DNA of 64,000 nucleotides, taken from the NCBI GenBank assembly GCA_006438735.1, contig RCZF01000005.1:124001-188000 (forward strand), read 5' to 3'. Under the pieces are notes generated by a model, which saw nothing but the letters and a program-made list of their open reading frames with translations, was not told the DNA's origin and made no database searches. The first letter of the stretch is position 1. Each line of letters starts with the position of its first letter. Shown here in pieces: positions 17,027 through 26,609 of the stretch. Source of the stretch: Sphingomonas koreensis (lineage in GTDB: Bacteria; Pseudomonadota; Alphaproteobacteria; Sphingomonadales; Sphingomonadaceae). Position numbers and translations under genes: made by a program.

Positions 17027-17395
17027 CGGCTCACCTCCCCGTTGCGTCGTCACCGACGATGGCCTGAGGCGCACTATGAATCGTTCGAGTCGTGATGAAA
17101 AGCCGATTTACCACGAATGAAGGTTAACGCTGCGTCGAGGATGATTCCAGCGGGAAGAACAGGCGGAATCAGAAGCACGAGTTGGCCGGTGGACGCCGCG
17201 CCAACTCGCTTCATGCCCTGGTGCGACCCGAGGGCTTTCTGCTGTTCTGAAGCCGCGTCTGACTGTTAACGCGGCGAATTCTGCAACGATCTTACCACCA
17301 CCGCGCGCAACCGAAAGAGTCGCGCGACTCGTTTCGCCGCAGCTACGATTCCATTCGTCACATTTGCCCGGCGAAACTACCGAGCCGGGCGGCGA
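17027..17395. other. Intergenic region between bpt and ilvA
   Basis: 369 bases without a convincing gene. It contains the 14-base perfect palindrome gagtcgcgcgactc (17317-17330) with partly symmetrical flanks, and GCCCGGC/GCCGGGC arms at 17366-17372 and 17384-17390 just beyond the ilvA stop, which could act as a weak terminator but lack a T run. Five or six GANTC sites occur here. The bpt promoter must be near the 17040-17100 end. A 50-codon open frame at 17117 has no supporting features. Confidence 0.4.
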
Positions 17396-18640
17396 CTAGG
17401 CCAGCTCGACCTGGCTCACTTCATAATGTGCGTCGCGCAGCGCGGCGATCAGCCGGTCGAGATGCGCGCGGTCCCGCGTTTCGCATTCGATGTCGGTGAT
17501 CAGCCCCTTGGCGGGCAAGGTGGTGAAGACGCGTTGGTGATAGACCTCGATGATGTTGACGCGCTGCTGCTCGAAAATATGCGCGACCTTGTAGAGCGCG
17601 CCGGGCTGATCCTGCAGCCGGATGCGCAGCCGCGCGAGCCGGCCCGACCGCGCGAGATCGCGCAGCAGCACGTTGGCGAGCAGCCGCGTGTCGATATTGC
17701 CGCCGCACAGAACGACGCCCACCGTCTTGCCCTGGAACCGCTCGGGATAGGCGAGCAACGCGGCGAGGCCCGCTGCGCCCGCGCCTTCGACGACGGTCTT
17801 CTCGATCTGCAGCAACAGGCTTACCGATTCCTCGAGGCTGCGCTCGCTGACCAGCACGATGTCGTCGACCAGCGCCTCGACCATTCGCGCGGTGATGCCG
17901 CCCGGCTCCTTGACCGCGATGCCTTCGGCCAATGTGTCGCCTTCGCACGCCATGGTCGTGCCGTTGAGCCGGTTGTACATCGAGGGGAACAGCTCGGCCT
18001 CGACGCCGATCACCGCGACCGGATGATCGGCCGCGCGCGCGACCGTCGCCATGCCGGAAATCAGCCCGCCGCCGCCGATCGGCGTGACGAAGGTGTCGAT
18101 CGTCGGCACGTCCTCGAGCATTTCCTTCGCGACCGTGCCGGCGCCGGCGATGATCCGTGGATCGTCGAACGGGTGGACGAAGGTGTAGCCGCGTGCCGCT
18201 TCGAGCTCGCGCGCATGGGCATAGGCGGCGTCGAAGCTGGTGCCGTACAGGACGACGTCGGCACCGTGTCCTTCGGTCTGCGTCACTTTCACGGTCGGCG
18301 TGTTGGTCGGCATCACGATCACGGCTTTGATGCCGAGCCGGTTGGCATGATAGGCGAGGCCCTGCGCGTGATTGCCCGCCGAGGCTGCGATCACGCCCTT
18401 CGCGCGCGCCGTCTCGTCGAGCTGGAGCAGCGTGTTGAGCGCGCCGCGTTCCTTATAGGCGGCGGTGAACTGCAAATTTTCGAACTTCAGATAGACCGTG
18501 GCGCCGGTCATCTCGGAAAGCGTGCGGCTGATCAGCGTCGGCGTGCGCACGATCGCGTCGCGAATCCGGTCATGCGCGGCGCGGATGTCGTCGATCGAAA
18601 CGGGAAGAGCGGAGGGGGCGGTGATCGGATCGGTGGCCAT
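17396..18640 (-). CDS. ilvA: Threonine ammonia-lyase (threonine deaminase) with C-terminal ACT domain
   Basis: PLP enzyme converting L-threonine to 2-oxobutanoate and ammonia, feeding isoleucine synthesis. 414 residues: a fold-type II catalytic domain with the PLP lysine in FTAAYKERGALN, SAGNHAQG, and phosphate loop GGGGLISG, then a single ACT domain from about residue 335 (ARLRIRLQDQPGALYKVAHIFEQQRVNI). This single-ACT architecture is the shorter type, common in alphaproteobacteria. The ATG at 18640 gives the normal N-terminus; longer in-frame sequence upstream comes from a palindromic repeat (18650-18739), not gene. Confidence 0.93.
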   Translation of the reverse strand: MATDPITAPSALPVSIDDIRAAHDRIRDAIVRTPTLISRTLSEMTGATVYLKFENLQFTAAYKERGALNTLLQLDETARAKGVIAASAGNHAQGLAYHANRLGIKAVIVMPTNTPTVKVTQTEGHGADVVLYGTSFDAAYAHARELEAARGYTFVHPFDDPRIIAGAGTVAKEMLEDVPTIDTFVTPIGGGGLISGMATVARAADHPVAVIGVEAELFPSMYNRLNGTTMACEGDTLAEGIAVKEPGGITARMVEALVDDIVLVSERSLEESVSLLLQIEKTVVEGAGAAGLAALLAYPERFQGKTVGVVLCGGNIDTRLLANVLLRDLARSGRLARLRIRLQDQPGALYKVAHIFEQQRVNIIEVYHQRVFTTLPAKGLITDIECETRDRAHLDRLIAALRDAHYEVSQVELA

Positions 18641-18649
18641 AGAGTCTTT

Positions 18650-18739
18650 CCGTTCGCCCCGAGCGTCTCGAAGGGCGGCGTTGAACGTTTTTTTCCGTAT
18701 CGCAAAAGGACGGTGCTTCGACACGCTCGGCACGAACGG
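18650..18739. repeat. Palindromic repeat (family B) immediately upstream of ilvA
   Basis: Arms 18650-18673 and 18716-18739 are inverted copies (24 bases, three mismatches) with the core ccgagcg-tcgaag. Spurious translations give VSKHRPF- and VRAERVEA-type peptides typical of repeats in sphingomonad genomes. It lies 9 bases upstream of the ilvA ATG, so it likely falls in the ilvA leader. Confidence 0.75.
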
Positions 18740-18800
18740 AGGTGGCCAGTCGCCTAGACCATCTGGCGTCGCGGGGAAACACGCCTTATGCGCGTGCTGC

Positions 18801-20531
18801 ATGACGGTATCGGTATCGAGCGGCACCCCCGCACTCGGCGAGAAGGGTCGCCCGCGCACATCGCCCATCACGATCGGCGCCAGACTGTTCGGCGCGGCGC
18901 TTGCGGCCATGATCGCCGCGACGCCGGCGCTGGCCGATGCGCTGATCGACAATGTCCAGGGCATGACGCTCGATCAGGACGGCAAGGTGATTCATTTCAC
19001 CGGCCTGCTGATGACGCCGCAAGGCAAGATCACCAAGCTGCTGAAAGACGGCGACAAGCGGCCCGACAAGCTCGATTGGCGCAGCGACATGCACGGCAAG
19101 GTGATGCTGCCGGGCTTCATCGACGCGCACGGCCATGTCATGGATCTCGGCTTCCGCGCGCTCGAGCTCGATCTGTCGGATACGCGGTCGCTCGACGAGG
19201 CCAAGGCGAAGATCACTGCCTATATCGCCGCGAACCCGGACCGGAAGTGGGTGCTGGGCGGCGGCTGGGACCAGGAAAAATGGGGATTGGGCCGCTTCCC
19301 GACCGCGGCCGATCTCGACTCCGTTGCGCAGGGCCGGCCGATCCTGCTCGATCGGATCGATGGCCATGCGGCGTGGGCCGATAGCGCGGCGATGAAGGAG
19401 GCCGGCATCACGCCGGCGACCAAGGCGCCGCCGGGCGGCCAGATCATCGACGGCGTGTTCGTCGATGCCGCGCGGCAGATGATCGCCAAGGCCGCGCCGC
19501 AGCCGCTGGCGCGCGAGCGCGATCTCGCCTTCATCAAGGCGGAGCAGATGCTGCTCGCCGACGGCATCACCGCGACCACCGACATGCGCACGACGCTCGA
19601 CGACTGGCTGGTCTATCGCCGCGTCGCCGATGCCGGCAATCTGCGGCTGCGGATCATGAGCTATGCCGACAGCATTGAAACCGCCAACCGCGCGGCGGGC
19701 GGCGGGCCGTCGCCGTGGCTCTATGCCGACAAGCTCGAAATGGGCGGGGTGAAGTTCTTCGCCGATGGCGCGCTCGGCTCGCGCGGCGCCTGCCTAAAGG
19801 CGCCTTATGCCGACGCCCCGAAGAGCAGCGGCCAGTGCTTCCAGACCGACGATCAACTGCGCAACAACATGAGCCGTGCGGCGATGGACGGCTTCCAGGT
19901 CGCGGTCCATGCGATCGGCGATAAGGCCAATGCCGAAGTGCTCGACGCGATCGACGCGATTGCCGACACCTATAAGGGTGATCGCCGCTGGCGAATCGAG
20001 CATGCGCAGATCGTCGATCCGGTCGATCTGCCGCGGTTCGCGCAGCACGGCGTGATCGCTTCGATGCAGCCGATCCATGCGGTGTCGGACATGCACATGG
20101 CCGAAGCCCGGCTTGGCGCGGGGCGCTTGGCGGGGGCTTATGCCTGGCATTCGATGCTCGCCAACGGCGTGCCGCTGGCGTTCGGATCGGATTATCCCAA
20201 CGACGATTTCAATCCGTTTCATGGTTGGGTCGCCGGCTTCACGCGGCAGGACGCGCAGGATCAGCCGTTCGGCGGCTGGCAACCGCAGGAGCGCATCAGC
20301 CGCGAACAGGCGTGGCGCGCCTATACGATCGGCGGCGCCTATGCCGCTTTCGCCGAAGATCGGATCGGCCGCCTCGCGCCGGGGCTATGGGCCGATTTCA
20401 TCATCGTCGATCAGGACCCGCTGCTCGCCAGCCCGGGGCAACTACGCGACATGAAGGTCGATCAGACTTGGGTCGGTGGCCAGATGATGTGGTCGGATGG
20501 GCAGGGCGGAGGCGCCAAGGACGGCCGCTAA
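18801..20531 (+). CDS. Secreted amidohydrolase family 3 protein
   Basis: 576 residues from ATG 18801, with a long basic N-region and a hydrophobic stretch ending ATPALADA near residue 47, consistent with export; an internal start (ATG 18909) would give a shorter signal. Metal-site motif PGFIDAHGHV, then GGGWDQEKW, FFADGALGSRGA, HAIGDKAN, RIEHAQIVD, and FGSDYPNDDFNPF define the amidohydrolase-3 (YtcJ/AepA-like) group. These are metal-dependent hydrolases of mostly unknown substrate. Read divergently from ilvA. Confidence 0.85.
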   Translation: MTVSVSSGTPALGEKGRPRTSPITIGARLFGAALAAMIAATPALADALIDNVQGMTLDQDGKVIHFTGLLMTPQGKITKLLKDGDKRPDKLDWRSDMHGKVMLPGFIDAHGHVMDLGFRALELDLSDTRSLDEAKAKITAYIAANPDRKWVLGGGWDQEKWGLGRFPTAADLDSVAQGRPILLDRIDGHAAWADSAAMKEAGITPATKAPPGGQIIDGVFVDAARQMIAKAAPQPLARERDLAFIKAEQMLLADGITATTDMRTTLDDWLVYRRVADAGNLRLRIMSYADSIETANRAAGGGPSPWLYADKLEMGGVKFFADGALGSRGACLKAPYADAPKSSGQCFQTDDQLRNNMSRAAMDGFQVAVHAIGDKANAEVLDAIDAIADTYKGDRRWRIEHAQIVDPVDLPRFAQHGVIASMQPIHAVSDMHMAEARLGAGRLAGAYAWHSMLANGVPLAFGSDYPNDDFNPFHGWVAGFTRQDAQDQPFGGWQPQERISREQAWRAYTIGGAYAAFAEDRIGRLAPGLWADFIIVDQDPLLASPGQLRDMKVDQTWVGGQMMWSDGQGGGAKDGR

Positions 20532-20698
20532 CCGCTTTGTAGCGCTGGGCTCGTTCCAGCATCTACACGATTGGCGCGCATTCACATTCGCTACGATAGA
20601 TGCGCGCGCACCTCGATGTCCGCCATCGGCATCGCTGCCACCGTCATCTGCCCGTTCAACCAATCGGCTCCGAGCTCACGACGTCAAGATACGCCGAG
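20532..20698. other. Gap between amidohydrolase and ABC-F genes
   Basis: 167 bases at a convergent junction. No strong terminator hairpin with T run seen, and no small ORF with a ribosome binding site. Confidence 0.3.
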
Positions 20699-22570
20699 CT
20701 AAGCCACACCCTCCAGCGCCTCGCTCGCTTCCAGCCACGTCGCTTCCGCTGCGTTCTTCTCGCGTTCCACGGTCGCGCGCAGCTTCATCAGGTCGGTGGT
20801 CGTCAGCTTCACGTCCGCGGGCTCGGCGCTGGCGGGGTCGAACAGCGCGCGGTCGATCGCCGACAGCCGTTTGGTCAGCTTGATCGCCTGCTCTTCCGCC
20901 GCCTTGGCCGCCTTGCGCAGCGCCTGGCCCTTTTCGCGCGCCTCAGCGGCGGCGCGGCGGTCTTCCTTGCGGTTGGCCTTGGATTTGCCCCCACTCCCGG
21001 CGCCGCCCTCGCTGGACAGCACGAAGCCGATATAATCCTCCATGCTTCCGGCATATTCGCTCGCCGTGCCACCATCGACCAGCACCAGCCGATCGGCGGT
21101 CAGCTCGATCATGTGGCGATCGTGGCTGACGATGACGACCGCGCCGTCATAACTGTTGAGCGCCTGCACCAGCGCCTCGCGGGCATCGACGTCGAGGTGG
21201 TTGGTCGGCTCGTCGAGGATCAGCATGTGCGGCGCATCGCGCGTGATCAGCGCCAGCGCGAGGCGCGCCCGCTCGCCGCCCGATAGCTTGCCGACCTTGG
21301 TCAACGCCTTGTCGCCGGAAAAGCCGAACCGGCCGAGCTGGGCGCGCACTGCGCCCGGCGTCTTGCCCTTCATCATCCGCGTCATATGCTCGAGCGGGGT
21401 ATCGTCGGTGTCGAGCTCCTCGACCTGATACTGCGTGAAATAACCGACGCGCATCTTGCCCGATGCGGTCATCCCGCCGTCCATCGGCGGCAGTTGCGCC
21501 GCAAGCAGCCGCGCCAGCGTCGTCTTGCCGTTGCCGTTGCGGCCGAGCAGCGCGAGCCGATCGTCGGGATCGAGCCGCAGGTTGAGCCGCTGCAACACTG
21601 GATTGCCCGCGCTATAGCCGACGGACGCCATGTCCAGCGTCACCAGCGGCGGGCGCAGCTCATCGGGGCTGGGGAAATCGAACGACAGGCTCGGGTCTTC
21701 CGACAGCGCCGCGATCGGCTGCATTCTCGCCAGCATCTTGGCGCGGCTCTGCGCCTGCTTAGCGGTCGAGGCGCGGGCGGAATTGCGCGCGACATACTCT
21801 TGCAGCTTGGCGCGCTGCGCGTCCTGCGCGGCCTTGGCGGCGGCAAGCTGCGCCGCGCGTTCGGCGCGCTGTCGCTCGAAACTGTCATAGCCGCCCGAAT
21901 AAAGCGTCGTCTTGCCGCCTTCGAGATGCAGGATGTTGTCGACGACATTGTTGAGCAGATCGCGCTCGTGGCTGATCACCACCATCGTCGCGGGATAGCT
22001 TTTCAGGAAATTCTCGAGCCACAATGTCGCCTCTAGGTCGAGGTGGTTCGACGGCTCGTCGAGCAGCAGCAGATCGGGCTCGGAAAACAGCAGCGCGGCG
22101 AGCGCGACGCGCATCTTCCAGCCGCCCGAATAACTGTCGAGCGGGCGGCCCTGCATTTCCGCGTCGAAGCCCAGGCCGACGAGGATGCGCGCGGCGCGCG
22201 CCTCGGCGGTGTAAGCGTCGATCGCGATCAGCCGGTCGTGGATTTCGCCGATCCGGTCGGGATCATGGCAGTCCTCGGCCTCATTGAGCAGCGCGGCGCG
22301 CTCGGTGTCGGCGGCGAGCACGGTTTCGATTGGGCTCGCGGTGCCGTGCGGCGCTTCTTGCTGGAGATAGCCGATCCGCGTCTTGCGCGGCATCTCCATC
22401 TCGCCGTCGTCGGGATCGATCGCGCCGATCATCACCTTCATCAGCGTCGATTTGCCGGCGCCGTTGCGGCCGATCAGCCCGACGCGCGCGCGCGCCGGCA
22501 TCGCGGCGCTGGCGCGGTCGAGGATCGTGCGGCCACCCAGGCGCACCGTGACGTTCGTGAAATTGAGCAT
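20699..22570 (-). CDS. ABC-F family ATP-binding cassette protein
   Basis: 623 residues with two ABC ATPase domains and no membrane segments. Walker A motifs GRNGAGKST and GRNGNGKTT; signatures YSGGWKMRVALA and LSGGERARLALA; Walker B LLLLDEPSNHLD and LILDEPTNHLD. The linker between the two domains is rich in Lys, Arg and Ala as in ABC-F proteins that enter the ribosomal E site. The C-terminus (about residues 520-620) is a charged coiled coil. Which ABC-F subtype (Uup- or YheS-like) cannot be settled by eye. Translation and ribosome quality control are the usual roles. Confidence 0.9.
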   Translation of the reverse strand: MLNFTNVTVRLGGRTILDRASAAMPARARVGLIGRNGAGKSTLMKVMIGAIDPDDGEMEMPRKTRIGYLQQEAPHGTASPIETVLAADTERAALLNEAEDCHDPDRIGEIHDRLIAIDAYTAEARAARILVGLGFDAEMQGRPLDSYSGGWKMRVALAALLFSEPDLLLLDEPSNHLDLEATLWLENFLKSYPATMVVISHERDLLNNVVDNILHLEGGKTTLYSGGYDSFERQRAERAAQLAAAKAAQDAQRAKLQEYVARNSARASTAKQAQSRAKMLARMQPIAALSEDPSLSFDFPSPDELRPPLVTLDMASVGYSAGNPVLQRLNLRLDPDDRLALLGRNGNGKTTLARLLAAQLPPMDGGMTASGKMRVGYFTQYQVEELDTDDTPLEHMTRMMKGKTPGAVRAQLGRFGFSGDKALTKVGKLSGGERARLALALITRDAPHMLILDEPTNHLDVDAREALVQALNSYDGAVVIVSHDRHMIELTADRLVLVDGGTASEYAGSMEDYIGFVLSSEGGAGSGGKSKANRKEDRRAAAEAREKGQALRKAAKAAEEQAIKLTKRLSAIDRALFDPASAEPADVKLTTTDLMKLRATVEREKNAAEATWLEASEALEGVA

Positions 22571-22837
22571 GATGGCGCGCCCGATACCAAGCCGCGAGCC
22601 ATTCGCCTAGCGTATGATGGCGCGGCCGCGATCGAGGGCGCTCATCCTCGCGAAGCAAAGACCGCGATGGTCCAACGATGGCGACACCAAGCGCCCACGA
22701 GAGGCATCCAGCCCTACAAAGTTTTGGCACTTCAATGATAAATATGATCACGTCAAGCTGGCAGGGCGACATCGTGGCGACTATGGTCGCGCCGGCGCTT
22801 TGTCGCCATGCCGTCTGTTCCTTGCCGTGAGATCCCG
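22571..22837. other. Divergent region between ABC-F and XylD-like genes
   Basis: 267 bases that must hold promoters for both genes. It is relatively AT-rich around 22718-22750 (aaagttttggcacttcaatgataaatatgatc in part). No clear operator recognised. Confidence 0.3.
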
Positions 22838-24640
22838 ATGACCGACATGTCCGCCAGTCCCAAGAAGCTCCGTTCGCAGGCCTGGTTCGACGATCCTACC
22901 AACACCGATATGACCGCGCTCTATCTGGAGCGTTATATGAATTACGGGCTCAGCCTGGAGGAGCTGCAATCGGGCAAGCCGATCATCGGCATCGCACAGA
23001 CCGGCAGCGATCTCACGCCGTGCAACCGTCACCACATCGTCCTCGCCGATCGGGTGCGCGAGGGCATCCGCGAAGCCGGCGGCATCGCCATCGAATTTCC
23101 GGTCCATCCGATCCAGGAGACCGGCAAGCGGCCGACCGCGGGGCTCGATCGGAACCTCGCCTATCTCGGGCTCGTGGAAACGCTGTTCGGTTATCCGCTC
23201 GACGGCGTGGTGCTGACGATCGGTTGCGACAAGACGACGCCCGCCGCGCTGATGGCGGCCGCGACGGTCAACGTCCCGGCGATCGCGCTGTCGGTGGGGC
23301 CAATGCTCAACGGGTGGCACGAGGGCAAACGCACCGGCTCGGGCACGATCATCTGGAAGGCGCGCGAGCTGCTCGCCGCCGGCGAGATCGATTATCGCGG
23401 CTTCATCAAGCTCGTCGCATCCTCCGCGCCCTCGACCGGCTTCTGCAACACGATGGGCACCGCGACGACGATGAACTCGCTGACCGAGGCGCTCGGCATG
23501 TCGTTGCCCGGCTCGGCGGCGATTCCCGCGCCGTATCGCGATCGGCAGGAATGTGCCTATCGCACCGGCAAGCAGATCGTCGAAATGGTTGCCGCCGATC
23601 GCAAGCCGTCGGACATCCTGACCCGAGCGGCGTTCATCAACGCGATCCGCGTCAATACCGCGATCGGCGGCTCTACCAACGCGCCGATCCATCTCAACGC
23701 GATCGCGCGGCATATCGGTGTAGAGCTGACGATCGACGATTGGCAGGCGTTCGGGCTCGATCTGCCACTGCTGGTCAATCTGCAACCGGCCGGCGAGTAT
23801 CTCGGCGAGGATTATTACCGCGCCGGCGGTGTCCCCGCGGTGGTCGCCCAGCTGATCGCGCAGGGGCTGATCGACGAGGGCGCGCTGACCGTCAACGGCC
23901 GCTCGATCGGCGACAATTGCCGCGACGCGACGATCGAGGATTCGCGCGTGATCCGTCCGTTCGACGATCCGCTCAAGGAACGCGCGGGTTTCTCCGTGCT
24001 GCGCGGCAATCTGTTCGACGCCGCCATCATGAAGACCAGCGTCATCGCCCCGGAATTCCGCGAGCGCTTCCTGTCCGATCCAGACGATCCCGAAGCGTTC
24101 GAGGGCAAGGTCGTGGTGTTCGACGGGCCGGAGGATTATCATGCGCGGATCGACGATCCATCGCTCGATATCGACGAGCGCACGCTTTTGGTCATCCGCG
24201 GCACCGGCCCGATCGGCTATCCCGGCGCGGCCGAGGTGGTCAATATGCGCCCCCCGGCGGCGCTGATCCGCGAGGGAATCACCACGTTGCCGTGTATCGG
24301 CGATGGCCGCCAATCGGGCACGTCGGGTAGCCCCTCGATCCTCAACGCTTCACCCGAAGCAGCGGCGGGCGGCGGCTTGGCGCTTGTGAAAACAGGCGAC
24401 AGAATACGCATCGATCTCAAACGGCACGAGGCCAATCTTCTCATTTCGCTAGAGGAAATAGCTGAACGGCGACAGGCGCTCGAGGCGAGCGGCGGCTATC
24501 CCTATCCGGCAAGCCAAACCCCGTGGCAGGAAATGCAACGCGATGTCGTCGGCCAACTCGATACCGGCGCCGTGCTCGAACCCGCGGTCAAATATCAACG
24601 ATTGGCGCAGGTTATCGGTGTGCCGCGACACAGCCATTGA
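22838..24640 (+). CDS. xylD: IlvD/Edd family dehydratase, probable D-xylonate/L-arabinonate dehydratase
   Basis: 600 residues. Matches the Caulobacter XylD type closely by memory: [72 protein letters not shown], and [12 protein letters not shown]. The Cys residues of TPCNRHH, GCDKT and FCNTMG are Fe-S cluster ligand candidates. Dehydrates a sugar acid to a 2-keto-3-deoxy acid. The ATG at 22838 is preferred to 22808. Convergent (4 bases apart) with a sugar 1-dehydrogenase gene, which suits an oxidative pentose or galactose route. Exact substrate is inference. Confidence 0.82.
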   Translation: MTDMSASPKKLRSQAWFDDPTNTDMTALYLERYMNYGLSLEELQSGKPIIGIAQTGSDLTPCNRHHIVLADRVREGIREAGGIAIEFPVHPIQETGKRPTAGLDRNLAYLGLVETLFGYPLDGVVLTIGCDKTTPAALMAAATVNVPAIALSVGPMLNGWHEGKRTGSGTIIWKARELLAAGEIDYRGFIKLVASSAPSTGFCNTMGTATTMNSLTEALGMSLPGSAAIPAPYRDRQECAYRTGKQIVEMVAADRKPSDILTRAAFINAIRVNTAIGGSTNAPIHLNAIARHIGVELTIDDWQAFGLDLPLLVNLQPAGEYLGEDYYRAGGVPAVVAQLIAQGLIDEGALTVNGRSIGDNCRDATIEDSRVIRPFDDPLKERAGFSVLRGNLFDAAIMKTSVIAPEFRERFLSDPDDPEAFEGKVVVFDGPEDYHARIDDPSLDIDERTLLVIRGTGPIGYPGAAEVVNMRPPAALIREGITTLPCIGDGRQSGTSGSPSILNASPEAAAGGGLALVKTGDRIRIDLKRHEANLLISLEEIAERRQALEASGGYPYPASQTPWQEMQRDVVGQLDTGAVLEPAVKYQRLAQVIGVPRHSH

Positions 24641-24644
24641 ACGT

Positions 24645-25577
24645 CTAGAAGTCGAACGGCGCAACGATCCGGCGCTTGCCGATCAGAAACGCGTCGGCTG
24701 CGATTTGCAGCGGCGTAACATCGACATCGCTTTCTCCTCGCGCGATCAGCTCGGCGAAGCGTTTGTAAAGCATCGGATATTCGCGATGGTCGCCGGTCGA
24801 GACCTCGTCGCCATCGATCGCCATCCGTGAGCCGCCGTGGCTGAGGCTCAGCGTGCCGCTGTCGGTCCCGATCATAATGTCCCAGCGCTGCGGCCCGGTC
24901 TGCAGAAAGTCGAGATCGACGGAAACCACTGCGTCGCCATGCCGCATTTTCAGCGTGGCCGCGATCGGCGCGTCGCGATTGGCCGGAAATTCGAGTTCCG
25001 CCGAATCGAGCAGCAGTTGTTCCGGCAAGATCTTCGTCACGATCGACAAGGCATTGATCGCCGGATCGAAAACGCCAAGCCCGCCCGCGGCGAAAATCCA
25101 GTCCTGTCCGGGATGCCAGACGCGCACGTCCTCCTTCCAGATGATCCGAACGGATCGAACCGATCGTCCCGCCAACCAGCTTTCGGCCGGGCCCACTGCG
25201 GCGGCTTCGCGCGAATGCCAGCTCGCGAACAACGTCCGGCGCTGCGCATCGGCCAGCGCCGTGAGGTCGGCGACTTCGCCCAACGTCGCGCCCGGCGGCT
25301 TTTCGAGCAGGACATGCAATCCCGCGGTCAGTGCGGTGGCCGCCAGGCGGTGACGACCCAGTGGCGGTGTGCATAGCGCCACCGCATCGAGCTCCAGCCC
25401 GGTGCTCAGCATCGCTTCGATAGAGCGAAAGTTAGCGATTCCAGCAACCTCGCCGGCATGGCTTGCAGCGGCGACCAGATCGAACGACGGGTCGGCCGCG
25501 ATCGCCGGCAAATGCTGGTCGCGCGCGATCTTGCCGATGCCGACGATGCCGAGGCGGATGGGGGAAGCGGTTGCCAT
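24645..25577 (-). CDS. D-galactose/L-arabinose 1-dehydrogenase (Gfo/Idh/MocA family)
   Basis: 310 residues. Nucleotide-binding N-terminus LGIVGIGKIARDQHLPAIA, catalytic LLEKPPGATLGEV, and the characteristic IIWKEDVRVWHPGQDWIFAAGGLGVFDPAINALS segment match the Pseudomonas galactose dehydrogenase and Azospirillum L-arabinose dehydrogenase group. It would oxidise the sugar to a lactone with NAD(P)+. The Shine-Dalgarno ggagac precedes ATG 25577. Neighbours (dehydratase, ROK kinase) point to sugar catabolism; substrate preference is not visible. Confidence 0.85.
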   Translation of the reverse strand: MATASPIRLGIVGIGKIARDQHLPAIAADPSFDLVAAASHAGEVAGIANFRSIEAMLSTGLELDAVALCTPPLGRHRLAATALTAGLHVLLEKPPGATLGEVADLTALADAQRRTLFASWHSREAAAVGPAESWLAGRSVRSVRIIWKEDVRVWHPGQDWIFAAGGLGVFDPAINALSIVTKILPEQLLLDSAELEFPANRDAPIAATLKMRHGDAVVSVDLDFLQTGPQRWDIMIGTDSGTLSLSHGGSRMAIDGDEVSTGDHREYPMLYKRFAELIARGESDVDVTPLQIAADAFLIGKRRIVAPFDF

Positions 25578-25714
25578 GGTAGGTCTCCACAAGCGGTTGA
25601 CGAGCGCCATATGGCGCGCGGGCGGGATGATCAATCGCCCCGGCTCCGCTTGACAATCGGGCCGCTCGCCAAGGATAGCGCGGCGATGACCACCACACTT
25701 TCGAGCCCGCACCG

Positions 25715-26608
25715 TTGACCGATCGCCCGCTTTTCGCCGGCATCGAACTTGGCGGCACCAAATGCATCTGCATTCTCGCGCGGGGCCCTGACGACATCGT
25801 CGACGAGCAGCGCATCCCGACGACGACGCCCGCCGAAACACTGGCCGCAATCGAAGCGGCGCTGGCGCGCTGGAGCGGCTTCGCGGCGATGGGGATCGCC
25901 AGTTTCGGCCCGGTTTCGCTCGATCGATCGTCGCCCGATTACGGGTACATCACCGCGACGCCTAAGGCGGGCTGGCGCGATACGAACATCGCCGAGCGAC
26001 TGCGCCGCCGCTTCGACGTGCCGACCGCGTTTCACACCGATGTTACCGGCGCGGCGCTCGGCGAGGGTCGCTGGGGCGCCGCGCAAGGGCTTGACGATTT
26101 CGCTTACGTGACCGTCGGGACCGGGATCGGCGTCGGCATGATCGCGCACGGCGCGCCGGTCGATGGCATGAGCCACGCGGAGTTGGGCCACATCCGCCCG
26201 GTGCGGCTGGCGGGCGACGATTGGCCGGGCCGGTGCAGCTTTCACGGCGCCTGTGTCGAGGGGCTAGCGTCGGGCCCGGCGATCGCCGATCAGGCCGGAC
26301 GACCGGGGCCTGAACTCACGCCCGACGATCCCGTCTGGGGCAAGGTGGCGCACGCGCTGGCGCAATTGCTGGCGACGCTGGTGCTCACCGGCGTGCCGCG
26401 GCGCATCGTGATGGGCGGCGGCGTGATGACCGGCAACGATCATCTCTTCCCGAAACTGCGCACTGCGCTTGCCGACAGTCTCGCCGGCTACGTCCAGACC
26501 CGCGAGATTGCCGATCTCGATCGCTACGTCGTGCCCGCCGCGCTTGGCGGTAACGCCGGGCCGCTCGGCGCGATCGTGATGGCGATGACCGCGCTCGACC
26601 GCGCCTAG
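25715..26608 (+). CDS. ROK family sugar kinase (fructokinase-like)
   Basis: 297 residues starting at TTG 25715. The N-terminus FAGIELGGTKCICIL is the phosphate-1 motif; VTVGTGIGVGMI and IVMGGGVM are the other ATP/sugar motifs. A zinc motif (HIRPVR, then CSFHGACVEGLASGP) with His and three Cys residues is typical of ROK fructokinases. Probably phosphorylates fructose or another hexose. It is divergent from the sugar dehydrogenase gene (137-base gap) and convergent with moeB/thiF, one base apart. Confidence 0.85.
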   Translation: MTDRPLFAGIELGGTKCICILARGPDDIVDEQRIPTTTPAETLAAIEAALARWSGFAAMGIASFGPVSLDRSSPDYGYITATPKAGWRDTNIAERLRRRFDVPTAFHTDVTGAALGEGRWGAAQGLDDFAYVTVGTGIGVGMIAHGAPVDGMSHAELGHIRPVRLAGDDWPGRCSFHGACVEGLASGPAIADQAGRPGPELTPDDPVWGKVAHALAQLLATLVLTGVPRRIVMGGGVMTGNDHLFPKLRTALADSLAGYVQTREIADLDRYVVPAALGGNAGPLGAIVMAMTALDRA

Positions 26609-26609
26609 C

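Noticed and set aside
17117..17270. 50-codon open frame in the bpt-ilvA gap
   Set aside because: No ribosome binding site, composition unlike protein, and no recognisable motif.
22781..24313. 510-codon open frame opposite the XylD-like gene
   Set aside because: Antisense shadow of a strongly conserved dehydratase; no motif.
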